From DATCYZ01 sp036526195 (GTDB taxonomy: Bacteria; Pseudomonadota; Gammaproteobacteria; Burkholderiales; SG8-39): a DNA stretch of 5,158 bases. The stretch spans positions 1-5,158 of the forward strand of contig DATCYZ010000101.1 in NCBI GenBank assembly GCA_036526195.1. The letters are read 5' to 3'. Below are positions 1 through 5,082 of this stretch, piece after piece. Below the pieces are notes generated by a model, which worked only from the letters and a program-made list of their open reading frames with translations, ran no database searches and had not been told where the DNA came from. Each line of letters begins with the position of its first letter. Within the stretch, counting starts at the first letter, position 1. A program made the position numbers and the translations under genes.

Positions 1-1377
1 CGGCTCGCCGCCGCGCGCTCGAGCCAGCGCTACATCCAGCTGCCCTCGGACTCGCGCCGGCGCTTCAACGCCCTGGTGCCGGCGCTCGCGGCGGTGGCCG
101 CGGCCTCGGAAGACCCGGACACGACGCTGGCACGCGGCCTCGACCTGATCGAGGCCATCGCCCGGCGCGCGCCCTACCTTGCGCTGCTCGCCGAGCGCCC
201 GGTGGCGCTGGAGCGGGTGGCGCGCATGATCTCGGCCTCGACCTGGGCGGCGGAGTACATCACCCAGCACCCGCTGCTGCTCGACGAGCTGCTCGACGAT
301 CGCGTGCTGTACGCCGAGCCCGATTGGCCGGCCTTCGTCGACGCGCTGCGCGACGAGATCTCGCGCCACCAGGGCGACCTCGAGGCGCAGATGAACACGC
401 TGCGCGAGCAGCACCAGGCGGCCTCGTTCCGGCTGCTCGCGCAGGACCTCGGCAAGGTGCTGACGCTGGAGCGGCTCGCCGACCATTTGTCGACGCTCGC
501 CGACCTGATCCTCGACGAGGCGCTGATGCTGGTCTGGTGGCAGCTGCGCAACCGGCACCTCGACGGGCCGCCGCGTTTCGCGGTCATCGCCTACGGCAAG
601 CTCGGCGGCAAGGAACTCGGCTACGCCTCGGACCTGGACATCATCTTCGTCTACGACGACCCGGCACCCGAGGCGCTGGAAGTGTACTCGCGCCTCGCGC
701 AGCGGCTGAACAACGCGCTCACCACGCGCACCTCCGCCGGCGTGCTGTTCGATACCGACCTGCGGCTGCGCCCCTCTGGGGAGTCCGGCCTGCTGGTGTC
801 CTCGGTGGAGGCGCTCGAGCGCTACCAGGAGGAGAACGCCTGGGTCTGGGAGCACCAGGCGCTGACGCGCGCGCGCTGGTGCGCGGGGGATGCCGCGGTC
901 GGCGTCGCCTTCGAGGCGATGCGCGACCGCATCCTGCGCCGGCCGCGCGACCCCGCCACGCTCGCGCCCGAGGTGCTGGCGATGCGCAAGCGCCTGCACG
1001 ACGGGCATCCGAACAAGAGCGAACTGTTCGATCTGAAGCACGACCACGGCGGCATGATCGACATCGAGTTCATGGTGCAGTTCCTGGTGCTCGCGCACGC
1101 GCACGCGCAGCCGAAGCTGGTGGGCAACCTCGGCAACATCGCGCTGCTCGGCGTGGCGAGCGAACTCGGGCTGCTCGAGCCGGGCCTGGCGAGCGGCTGC
1201 CAGGCGGCCTACCGGGAGTTCCGCCGCCGCCAGCACGCCCTGCGGCTGAACGGCGCGCGTTACGCGCGCGTGCCGCCTGAGACCGTGAAGGCCGCCACCG
1301 AGGCGGTGTGCGCCGCGTGGTCGGCGGTGTTCGCGGGCCACAGCGCTGCCGAGGCGCCGAGCGCGCCGAAGAAATAG
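1..1377 (+). CDS. glnE: Bifunctional glutamine synthetase adenylyltransferase/adenylyl-removing enzyme GlnE, C-terminal part (5' end outside window)
   Basis: GlnE attaches AMP to, and removes it from, glutamine synthetase in response to the PII protein, so it tunes ammonium assimilation in the cytoplasm. The frame is open from base 1, so the gene enters from upstream; 458 residues are visible. They match the second, C-terminal half of the family. The nucleotidyltransferase signature AYGKLGGKELGYASDLD spans window codons 197-213, with the DxD aspartates at codons 211 and 213. A further aspartate lies in LFDTDLRLRPSGESG (codons 249-263). The helical C-terminal region carries GGMIDIEFMVQFLVL from codon 350. 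About 245 residues follow the DxD, as I recall for E. coli GlnE, so the C-terminus looks intact. In the family this half performs adenylylation; the N-terminal deadenylylating half is not in the window. The GTG at 76 is internal, since homologous sequence continues before it (QRYIQLPSDSRRRFNAL). The gene ends convergently with the DUF3047 gene. Confidence 0.96.
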   Translation, partial: RLAAARSSQRYIQLPSDSRRRFNALVPALAAVAAASEDPDTTLARGLDLIEAIARRAPYLALLAERPVALERVARMISASTWAAEYITQHPLLLDELLDDRVLYAEPDWPAFVDALRDEISRHQGDLEAQMNTLREQHQAASFRLLAQDLGKVLTLERLADHLSTLADLILDEALMLVWWQLRNRHLDGPPRFAVIAYGKLGGKELGYASDLDIIFVYDDPAPEALEVYSRLAQRLNNALTTRTSAGVLFDTDLRLRPSGESGLLVSSVEALERYQEENAWVWEHQALTRARWCAGDAAVGVAFEAMRDRILRRPRDPATLAPEVLAMRKRLHDGHPNKSELFDLKHDHGGMIDIEFMVQFLVLAHAHAQPKLVGNLGNIALLGVASELGLLEPGLASGCQAAYREFRRRQHALRLNGARYARVPPETVKAATEAVCAAWSAVFAGHSAAEAPSAPKK

Positions 1378-1400
1378 CGCGCGGCGCCGCGCGGCGTCTT
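1378..1400 (+). terminator. Possible weak terminator after glnE: GC palindrome then TCTT
   Basis: A perfect 16-bp G/C palindrome (CGCGCGGCGCCGCGCG, 1378-1393) begins on the base after the glnE stop codon. It can fold into a hairpin and is followed by GCGTCTT. The T-run is very short, so this is at best a weak intrinsic terminator. GC-rich palindromes also arise by chance in DNA of this composition. Confidence 0.3.
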
Positions 1401-1403
1401 AAG

Positions 1404-1419
1404 GTAACATATAAGTTAC
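1404..1419. repeat. AT-rich inverted repeat GTAAC-N6-GTTAC
   Basis: GTAACATATAAGTTAC has perfect 5-bp arms around a 6-bp AT spacer. It sits in an AT-rich island (about 1399-1425) that stands out from the GC-rich surroundings. The geometry resembles a site for a dimeric helix-turn-helix regulator. However, it lies between the converging ends of two genes, where an operator has no obvious target. I cannot assign a binding protein. Confidence 0.4.
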
Positions 1420-1420
1420 T

Positions 1421-1446
1421 ATAAAGCCCGATCCGGCGGCCGGGGC
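1421..1446 (-). terminator. Possible intrinsic terminator of the DUF3047 gene
   Basis: Read on the minus strand, downstream of the stop at 1460, GCCC (1446-1443) pairs with GGGC (1429-1426). The interior between them contains a second small CCGG/CCGG pairing. The stem is followed by TTTAT (1425-1421), as expected for a short intrinsic terminator. The outer stem is only 4 bp and the T-run is interrupted, so the call is tentative. Confidence 0.33.
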
Positions 1447-1459
1447 CAGGCCTCGGTGT

Positions 1460-2251
1460 TCACCGCACGCTGCGCAGCGTGATGTCGCCGTACCAGGCGG
1501 TGGCGCTGCTGCCGGTGTTGTCGGTGTCGGTCATCACGCCGATCGCCACCATGTCCCAGGGATCCTCGCGAAAGGCGCGGCGATAGTCGGCCAGCAAGTC
1601 GCGCCGCACCGTCTTCCAGCCGCTGCCGGCTTCCATTTCGCCGCGCACCACGATCATGCGGATGCGGTCGGTGTGCGGGTTGTGCACCACGGTTTCTTCC
1701 GGCAGCGCGTCGGACCAGACGTACATCAGCGTGGCGTAGGGCAGCGCGCGGCCGGAGAGCGCCTTGGCGAGGCGCATCTGCACGCGCTCGCCGATGTCGA
1801 GCTTCTGCGCGTCGCCGTGGAAGGACACCAGCAGACGGGCCGGGGCGTCCTCGCGCGAGGCGCGGCGCGGATCGGCGCCAGGCACGCGCGCCGGGACCCG
1901 CCAACGCCATTCGAGCGCCGCATGGCGCTTCGGGTCGGCGCGCAGCACCCGGTACAGGCCCGATGCGGAGCCGTTCGCCTGCGCCTCGAGCACCACGCCG
2001 GCGTCGGTCGCCACCAGCTGGTACTCGGTGCGCGGCTTCGAGGGCAGCACGATCCAGGGCTGCCAGTGGCCGGGCAGGCTCTCGCCCGGGGTCCGGGTCG
2101 AGAAGCGCGCCACCTCGATCACCGCGCCGCTCTGCCTGGGCTCGCTGGCGACCACGGCGCTCGAGGATAGCAGGGGGTCGTCCGGGGTGCCGGCGCAGCC
2201 GGCGGCGAGGCCGAGCACGGCAGCGCAGGCGGCGAGACGGCGAACAGGCAT
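1460..2251 (-). CDS. DUF3047 family protein, predicted lipoprotein
   Basis: The product is 263 residues and resembles DUF3047 proteins; the family's function is unknown to me. The N-terminus MPVRRLAACAAVLGLAAGC is a short lipoprotein-type signal peptide with the likely lipidated cysteine at residue 19. Alanine, not the more usual leucine, is at -3, and no aspartate follows the cysteine, which favours outer-membrane sorting. The mature part shows recurrent family features: a WRWRVP strand, DAPARLLVSFHGD, LMYVWSDALPEETVVHNPHTD, a WKTVRRDLLADYRRAF stretch, and the C-terminal MTDTDNTGSSATAWYGDI. This fits a secreted beta-rich fold. The start at 2251 is preferred over the ATG at 2299: it gives a clean signal peptide, has GGAG 10 nt upstream (2265-2262), and lies downstream of the likely -10 box, whereas 2299 lies upstream of it. 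It is transcribed divergently from ilvE and convergently with glnE, so it appears to be a single-gene unit. Confidence 0.88.
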   Translation of the reverse strand: MPVRRLAACAAVLGLAAGCAGTPDDPLLSSSAVVASEPRQSGAVIEVARFSTRTPGESLPGHWQPWIVLPSKPRTEYQLVATDAGVVLEAQANGSASGLYRVLRADPKRHAALEWRWRVPARVPGADPRRASREDAPARLLVSFHGDAQKLDIGERVQMRLAKALSGRALPYATLMYVWSDALPEETVVHNPHTDRIRMIVVRGEMEAGSGWKTVRRDLLADYRRAFREDPWDMVAIGVMTDTDNTGSSATAWYGDITLRSVR

Positions 2252-2261
2252 CGCAGGACAA

Positions 2262-2265
2262 CTCC
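2262..2265 (-). promoter_or_regulatory. Ribosome binding site deciding the DUF3047 start
   Basis: On the minus strand GGAG sits 10 nt before the ATG at 2251. It supports that start over the in-frame ATG at 2299. Confidence 0.55.
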
Positions 2266-2283
2266 GGACGCAGGGGGTTTCGC

Positions 2284-2289
2284 TAGAAT
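2284..2289 (+). promoter_or_regulatory. Putative -10 box of the ilvE promoter
   Basis: TAGAAT on the plus strand matches the sigma-70 -10 consensus at most positions and lies 43 bp before the ilvE ATG, giving a leader of about 35 nt. No convincing -35 is seen 16-18 bp upstream. The box lies within the near-palindrome GCTA-GAA-TAGC (2282-2292), so it overlaps the -10 of the divergent gene. Confidence 0.45.
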
Positions 2290-2293
2290 AGCA
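2285..2293 (-). promoter_or_regulatory. Putative extended -10 promoter of the DUF3047 gene
   Basis: The minus strand reads TGCTATTCT, an extended -10 (TGn plus TATTCT). A transcript starting about 7 nt further on, near 2278, would have a leader of about 26 nt containing the GGAG before the ATG at 2251. No good -35 is visible, which extended -10 promoters can tolerate. It overlaps the opposing ilvE -10 box. Confidence 0.45.
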
Positions 2294-2317
2294 TCGCACC
2301 CTGCACTCATTACCTTC

Positions 2318-2321
2318 GGAG
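2318..2321 (+). promoter_or_regulatory. ilvE: Ribosome binding site deciding the ilvE start
   Basis: GGAG lies 10 nt before the ATG at 2332. The alternative in-frame ATG at 2344 would be 22 nt away, so 2332 is preferred. Confidence 0.6.
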
Positions 2322-2331
2322 ATCTCCCCTC

Positions 2332-3330
2332 ATGTCCGTTTCGATGGCCGACCGGGATGGCTGGATCTGGTACGACGGCAAGCTCGTGCCCTGGCGTTCC
2401 GCGACCACCCATGTGCTGACGCATTCGCTCCACTACGGCCTCGCGTTCTTCGAGGGGATCCGCGCCTACAAGACGGTCGACGGCACCGCGATCTTCCGGC
2501 TGAAGGAGCACATCGATCGCCTGTTCGCGTCCGCGCACATCTACATGATGAAGATCCCGTACACGCGCGAGCAGATCATGCGGGCGACCATCGAGACAGT
2601 GCAGGCCAACCGGCTCGAGGCCTGCTACCTGCGGCCGATCGCCTTCTACGGCTCGGAGAAGATGGGCGTGTCGCCCCTCGGCGCGACCGTGCACGTGGGG
2701 ATCGCCGCCTGGCCCTGGGGCGCCTACCTCGGGCCGGAAGCGCTCGAGAAGGGCATCCGCGTGAAGACCTCCTCGTTCGCGCGCCACCACGTCAACGTCA
2801 CCATGGCGCGGGCGAAAATGTCGGGCACCTACCCGAACTCGGTGCTCGCCAACCTCGAAGCCACGCAGCACGGCTACGACGAGGGCCTGCTGCTCGACGT
2901 CGACGGCTTCGTCGCCGAGGGCGCGGGCGAGAACCTGTTCATGGTGAAGAACGGCAAGCTCTACGAACCCGAGCTCACCTCGGCGCTCACCGGCATCACG
3001 CGCGCCTCGGTGATCGACCTCGCCGCCGGCTTCGGCTACGAACTGACCTCCAAGCGCCTGACGCGCGACGACCTGTACATCGCCGACGAGGCCTTCTTCA
3101 CCGGCACCGCGGCGGAAGTCACGCCGATCCGCGAACTCGACGGCCGCCAGATCGGCGCCGGCCGCGCCGGGCCGGTCACCAAGAAGCTGCAGAAGGCGTT
3201 CTTCGACGTGGTCACCGGCCGCGACCGCAAGCACGGCAAGTGGCTCACGCCGGTGCCGATGAAGGCCGCGCCGAAGAAGGCTGCGGCGAAGAAGCCTGCT
3301 GCGAAGAAGACCTCGAAGAAGAAGGCCTGA
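2332..3330 (+). CDS. ilvE: Branched-chain amino acid aminotransferase with a Lys/Ala-rich C-terminal tail
   Basis: This is a PLP-dependent fold-type IV transaminase that interconverts Leu, Ile and Val with their 2-oxo acids, using glutamate/2-oxoglutarate, in the cytoplasm. Family landmarks are in order: HYGLAFFEGIRAY (residues 34-46), YLR with Tyr99/Arg101 (as in the YxR of E. coli IlvE), the PLP lysine Lys162 in ARAKMSGTYPNS, and VAEGAGENLF (194-203), whose Glu196 is the cofactor-binding glutamate. The Lys-to-Glu spacing of 34 agrees with the E. coli enzyme as I recall it. SALTGITR (217-224) and FFTGTAAEVTPI (255-266) complete the core. The usual end is near GKWLTPV (302-308). Residues 310-332 add a tail of lysines and alanines with Pro, Thr and Ser, absent from most family members I know. 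The full core argues for BCAT over D-amino-acid transaminase or ADC lyase. The gene heads a tight cluster: the next ATG is 2 nt after its stop. Confidence 0.95.
   Translation: MSVSMADRDGWIWYDGKLVPWRSATTHVLTHSLHYGLAFFEGIRAYKTVDGTAIFRLKEHIDRLFASAHIYMMKIPYTREQIMRATIETVQANRLEACYLRPIAFYGSEKMGVSPLGATVHVGIAAWPWGAYLGPEALEKGIRVKTSSFARHHVNVTMARAKMSGTYPNSVLANLEATQHGYDEGLLLDVDGFVAEGAGENLFMVKNGKLYEPELTSALTGITRASVIDLAAGFGYELTSKRLTRDDLYIADEAFFTGTAAEVTPIRELDGRQIGAGRAGPVTKKLQKAFFDVVTGRDRKHGKWLTPVPMKAAPKKAAAKKPAAKKTSKKKA
3272..3321 (+). repeat. Degenerate tandem repeat coding the IlvE Lys/Ala tail
   Basis: The octamer CGAAGAAG occurs at 3272, 3287, 3302 and 3314, a spacing of 15, 15 and 12 nt. It stays in frame and codes a roughly five-residue unit with paired lysines (PKKAA, AKKPA, AKKTS, KKKA). 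In-frame spacing suggests growth by slippage or unequal recombination. The final copy runs into the GAAGG that likely serves as ribosome binding site for the next gene. Confidence 0.7.
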
Positions 3331-3332
3331 GC

Positions 3333-3533
3333 ATGAGCCTGAACAGCGCCGACCGCTCGCGCGCCGTCGAAGTCCGCGCCGCGGACCTGCCGCTGCACTG
3401 CCCGACACCGGGCGCGCCGCTGTGGGCGCGGCACCCGCGCGTGTTCCTCGACGTGGTGAAGCACGGCACGGCGCTCTGCCCGTACTGCGGCACGCGCTTC
3501 ACCTTCACCGGCGAGGCCCCGCACGGGCACTGA
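3333..3533 (+). CDS. CHCC-type zinc-finger domain protein (66 aa)
   Basis: A small cytosolic protein with a CHCC-type zinc-finger pattern. The likely ligands are Cys23 (LHCPTPG), His34 (ARHPRVFLD), Cys49 and Cys52 (ALCPYCGTRF), in the order that names the zf-CHCC family. That family is related to the zinc-binding region of the mitochondrial complex I subunit NDUFS6. The bacterial role is not established, and a link to complex I here is not supported by the neighbours. The ATG at 3333 is chosen because GAAGG (3321-3325) lies 7 nt upstream, it begins 2 nt after the ilvE stop, and the domain fits. An upstream in-frame GTG at 3240 would read a nonsense frame of the ilvE tail. Close spacing to ilvE and waaF implies co-transcription. 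My recollection that such genes often follow ilvE in betaproteobacteria is not tested here. Confidence 0.88.
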   Translation: MSLNSADRSRAVEVRAADLPLHCPTPGAPLWARHPRVFLDVVKHGTALCPYCGTRFTFTGEAPHGH

Positions 3534-3535
3534 GG
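3532..3535 (+). promoter_or_regulatory. waaF: Ribosome binding site supporting a CTG start of waaF
   Basis: GAGG overlaps the stop codon of the zinc-finger gene and lies 8 nt before the in-frame CTG at 3544, good spacing for initiation there. It is 47 nt from the first in-frame ATG (3583), for which I see no comparable site close by. Confidence 0.5.
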
Positions 3536-3543
3536 CGCCGCGC

Positions 3544-4581
3544 CTGCTGGTCGTCGCGCCGAACTGGATCGGCGACGCCCTCATGGCGCAGCCGCTGCTC
3601 GCGGCGCTGCGGGCCCGCCTGCCGGCGGGCGGGCGCATCGACGTCCTCGCCCCGCCCTGGGTGGCGCCGGTGTTCGCGCGCATGCCCGAAGTCGACGACA
3701 TCCTGCCGTCGCCGTTTCGCCATGGTGCGCTGGAGCCCGGCGCGCGCTGGCGGTTGGGCCGCGCGCTGGCGGCGCGCGGCTACGACGCGGCGTACGTGCT
3801 GCCGAACACCTGGAAGGCGGCACTGCTGCCCTTCTTCGCCGGCATCCCGCGGCGCATCGGTTACCTCGGCGAGGCGCGCTACGGATTGCTGAACCAACTG
3901 CACCGCAAGCCGCGGAACACGGATGATCGCGCGCCGATGAGCGCGCATTACGCGCGCCTCGCCGCAGAGCCGGGCGCGCCGCTGCCGCCGCTGGCCGCGC
4001 CGCGGCTGGTGGTGGATCCCGCGGTCGCGCGCGCGAACGCGCAGGCCTTCGGCTTCGCCCCGGTCAGGAACGCCGTGCTCTGTCCCGGCGCCGAGTACGG
4101 CCCGGCGAAGCGCTGGCCCGCCGAGCGCTTCGGCGCGCTCGCCAAGGCGCTCGCCGCGCGCGGTTTCAGCGTCCACCTGCTGGGCGCCGCCGGCGAGCGC
4201 GCGCTCTGCGACGCGGTGGTGGCCGCTTCGGACGGCGCGGCGCGCTCGCACGCCGGGCGCACCCAGCTCGGCCAGGCGATCGACCTGGTCGCGCGCGCCG
4301 ACCTCGTGGTCAGCAACGACTCGGGCCTGATGCATGTCGCGGCCGCGCTCGGCGTGCCGCAGGTGGCGCTGTTCGGCTCGTCGAGCCCGGAACACACGCC
4401 GCCGCAGTCGGCCGCGGCGCGCGTCGTCTGGCTGAAACCCGAGTGCAGTCCGTGCTTCGCGCGCGAATGCCCGCTCGGCCATTTCCGCTGCATGCTCGAG
4501 CTCACGGTCGAGCGGGTGCTGGAGGAAATCGGGCGATGCGGCGTGCTACCCTCGGGCGCGAGCCCGGGAACGAACGCATGA
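3544..4581 (+). CDS. waaF: ADP-heptose:LPS heptosyltransferase II, probable non-ATG start
   Basis: WaaF (glycosyltransferase family 9) adds the second L-glycero-D-manno-heptose to the LPS inner core on the cytoplasmic face of the inner membrane. Numbering from CTG 3544 (345 aa), the first Rossmann strand reads LLVVAPNWIGDALMAQPLL, the family's N-terminal signature. CPGAEYGPAKRWP (180-192) and NDSGLMHVAAALG (258-270) are the classic GT9 C-domain motifs, followed by LFGSSSPEHTPP. A CX2CX4CX6C cluster (Cys301, 304, 309, 316) lies near the end, as in many non-enteric WaaF proteins. The first in-frame ATG (3583) would delete the WIGD motif. Between an in-frame TGA at 3457 and 3583 there is no ATG, GTG or TTG. 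CTG 3544, with GAGG 8 nt upstream, is the best start; CTG 3547, a sequencing error or an N-terminally truncated protein from 3583 are alternatives. The stop overlaps the next ATG. Confidence 0.9.
   Translation: MLVVAPNWIGDALMAQPLLAALRARLPAGGRIDVLAPPWVAPVFARMPEVDDILPSPFRHGALEPGARWRLGRALAARGYDAAYVLPNTWKAALLPFFAGIPRRIGYLGEARYGLLNQLHRKPRNTDDRAPMSAHYARLAAEPGAPLPPLAAPRLVVDPAVARANAQAFGFAPVRNAVLCPGAEYGPAKRWPAERFGALAKALAARGFSVHLLGAAGERALCDAVVAASDGAARSHAGRTQLGQAIDLVARADLVVSNDSGLMHVAAALGVPQVALFGSSSPEHTPPQSAAARVVWLKPECSPCFARECPLGHFRCMLELTVERVLEEIGRCGVLPSGASPGTNA
4551..4568 (+). promoter_or_regulatory. GNRA-tetraloop hairpin before the NTF2-like gene start
   Basis: CTCGGGC (4551-4557) pairs with GCCCGGG (4562-4568) around the loop GCGA, a GNRA tetraloop, with one T-G wobble. 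It lies within the last codons of waaF, and its 3' arm contains the GGG of the likely ribosome binding site (GGGAA, 4566-4570) for the ATG at 4578. Folding would hide that site until ribosomes translating waaF open it, which is inferred translational coupling. Confidence 0.5.
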
Positions 4582-5018
4582 GCACCCCGATCTACGCGAG
4601 CGCACAGGACGCCGAGGACGCCTTCTACAAGGCGCTCGAGCGCGGCGATTACGAGGCCATGGTGTCGGTGTGGGCGGACGACGAGGAGGTCATCTGCGTG
4701 CACCCCGGCGCGCCGCGCCAGCGCGGCGTGGCCGACGTGCTCGCCGGCTGGAAGCGCATCCTCGGCAACGGCCAGCGCCTGCGCGTCAAGGTCGCGCAGC
4801 AATCCACCATCACCGCGATGACCGTCGCTGTGCACAGCGTGCACGAGTTGATCAGCATCGAAGGCGAAGGCCCGGCGAAGCACCCGGTGGTGGCGACCAA
4901 CGTCTACCAGCGCACCAGCCGCGGCTGGCGCATGATCGTGCACCACGCCTCCCCCGCCCCCGGCGCCGCCGAGCCCGCCCCCGCGCCGCCCGACCCCTCG
5001 CCGAAAATCCTGCATTGA
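4578..5018 (+). CDS. NTF2-like / SnoaL-type fold protein of unknown function (146 aa)
   Basis: The product resembles small NTF2-fold (SnoaL/DUF4440-type) proteins: a helix AEDAFYKALERGDYEAMVSVW (12-32), the acidic stretch ADDEEVICVHPG (33-44), a helix around VADVLAGWKRIL (51-62), then curved-sheet strands ending NVYQRTSRGWRMIVHHAS (108-125). The fold makes a cone-shaped pocket used by enzymes and binding proteins alike; no substrate can be named. Asp34, Asp35, His42 and the C-terminal His122-His123 are candidate pocket residues by inference. Residues 126-141 are Pro/Ala rich and probably disordered. The ATG at 4578 overlaps the waaF stop as ATGA and has GGGAA 7 nt upstream. The open frame extends further upstream, but only as a shadow of waaF. 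The overlap implies coupled expression with waaF. A YheT-type hydrolase gene follows, though no functional link is shown. Confidence 0.82.
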   Translation: MSTPIYASAQDAEDAFYKALERGDYEAMVSVWADDEEVICVHPGAPRQRGVADVLAGWKRILGNGQRLRVKVAQQSTITAMTVAVHSVHELISIEGEGPAKHPVVATNVYQRTSRGWRMIVHHASPAPGAAEPAPAPPDPSPKILH

Positions 5019-5030
5019 GTCCGCCCGCCG

Positions 5031-5052
5031 AAAAAGGGGTCAGACCCCTTTT
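5031..5052. terminator. Perfect palindrome with A/T flanks: bidirectional terminator-like element or dispersed repeat
   Basis: AAAAGGGGTC (5032-5041) and GACCCCTTTT (5043-5052) are perfect inverted copies around one A; a fifth A precedes at 5031. As RNA, GGGG/CCCC with the A/U arms forms a stem with a UCAGA loop, ending in UUUU on either strand, so it could terminate in both directions. It begins 13 nt after the NTF2-like stop. The GGGGTCAGACCCC core resembles a palindrome I have seen scattered in proteobacterial intergenic regions; copy number cannot be judged from one window. Confidence 0.6.
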
Positions 5053-5082
5053 CCACGCGTGCTCCTTCCGAGCCTCGCGCGG

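Noticed and set aside
324..1280. A 318-codon plus-strand open frame within glnE
   Set aside because: It is an out-of-frame reading of glnE with Arg/Ala/Gly-rich low complexity; the glnE frame carries the conserved nucleotidyltransferase motifs.
1404..1425. The AT-rich island as a promoter for a downstream plus-strand gene
   Set aside because: The next plus-strand gene starts more than 900 bp away across an oppositely oriented gene, and no -35/-10 pair with normal spacing is apparent.
2252..2299. Longer start of the DUF3047 protein at 2299
   Set aside because: It would put 16 odd residues before a complete signal peptide and lies upstream of the likely -10 box.
3272..3321. The CGAAGAAG repeats as a CRISPR-like or intergenic repeat array
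   Set aside because: Units are 12-15 nt with no spacers and stay in the ilvE reading frame, so they are a coding repeat.
2119..3408. A 429-codon open frame on the minus strand opposite ilvE
   Set aside because: It is antisense to a well-recognised gene, its translation is low-complexity Arg/Ala/Gly/Val with no family motif, and long antisense frames are common at this GC content.
3505..4482. A 325-codon minus-strand open frame opposite waaF
   Set aside because: Arg/Ala-rich translation without recognisable motifs, fully antisense to waaF, which has clear GT9 signatures.
4443..4577. Longer N-terminus for the NTF2-like protein from the upstream ATG at 4443
   Set aside because: The extra 45 residues are Arg/Ala-rich and read out of frame through the conserved WaaF C-terminus. 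The ATG at 4578 gives the ATGA overlap and a nearby GGGAA.
3333..4581. A +1 frameshift fusing the zinc-finger protein to WaaF, which would supply the missing start
   Set aside because: The frames are offset by +1 at CAC TGA G, but CAC to ACT is a poor slip for the His tRNA and no stimulatory element is apparent. A CTG start with GAGG 8 nt upstream is simpler. It remains a minor alternative.
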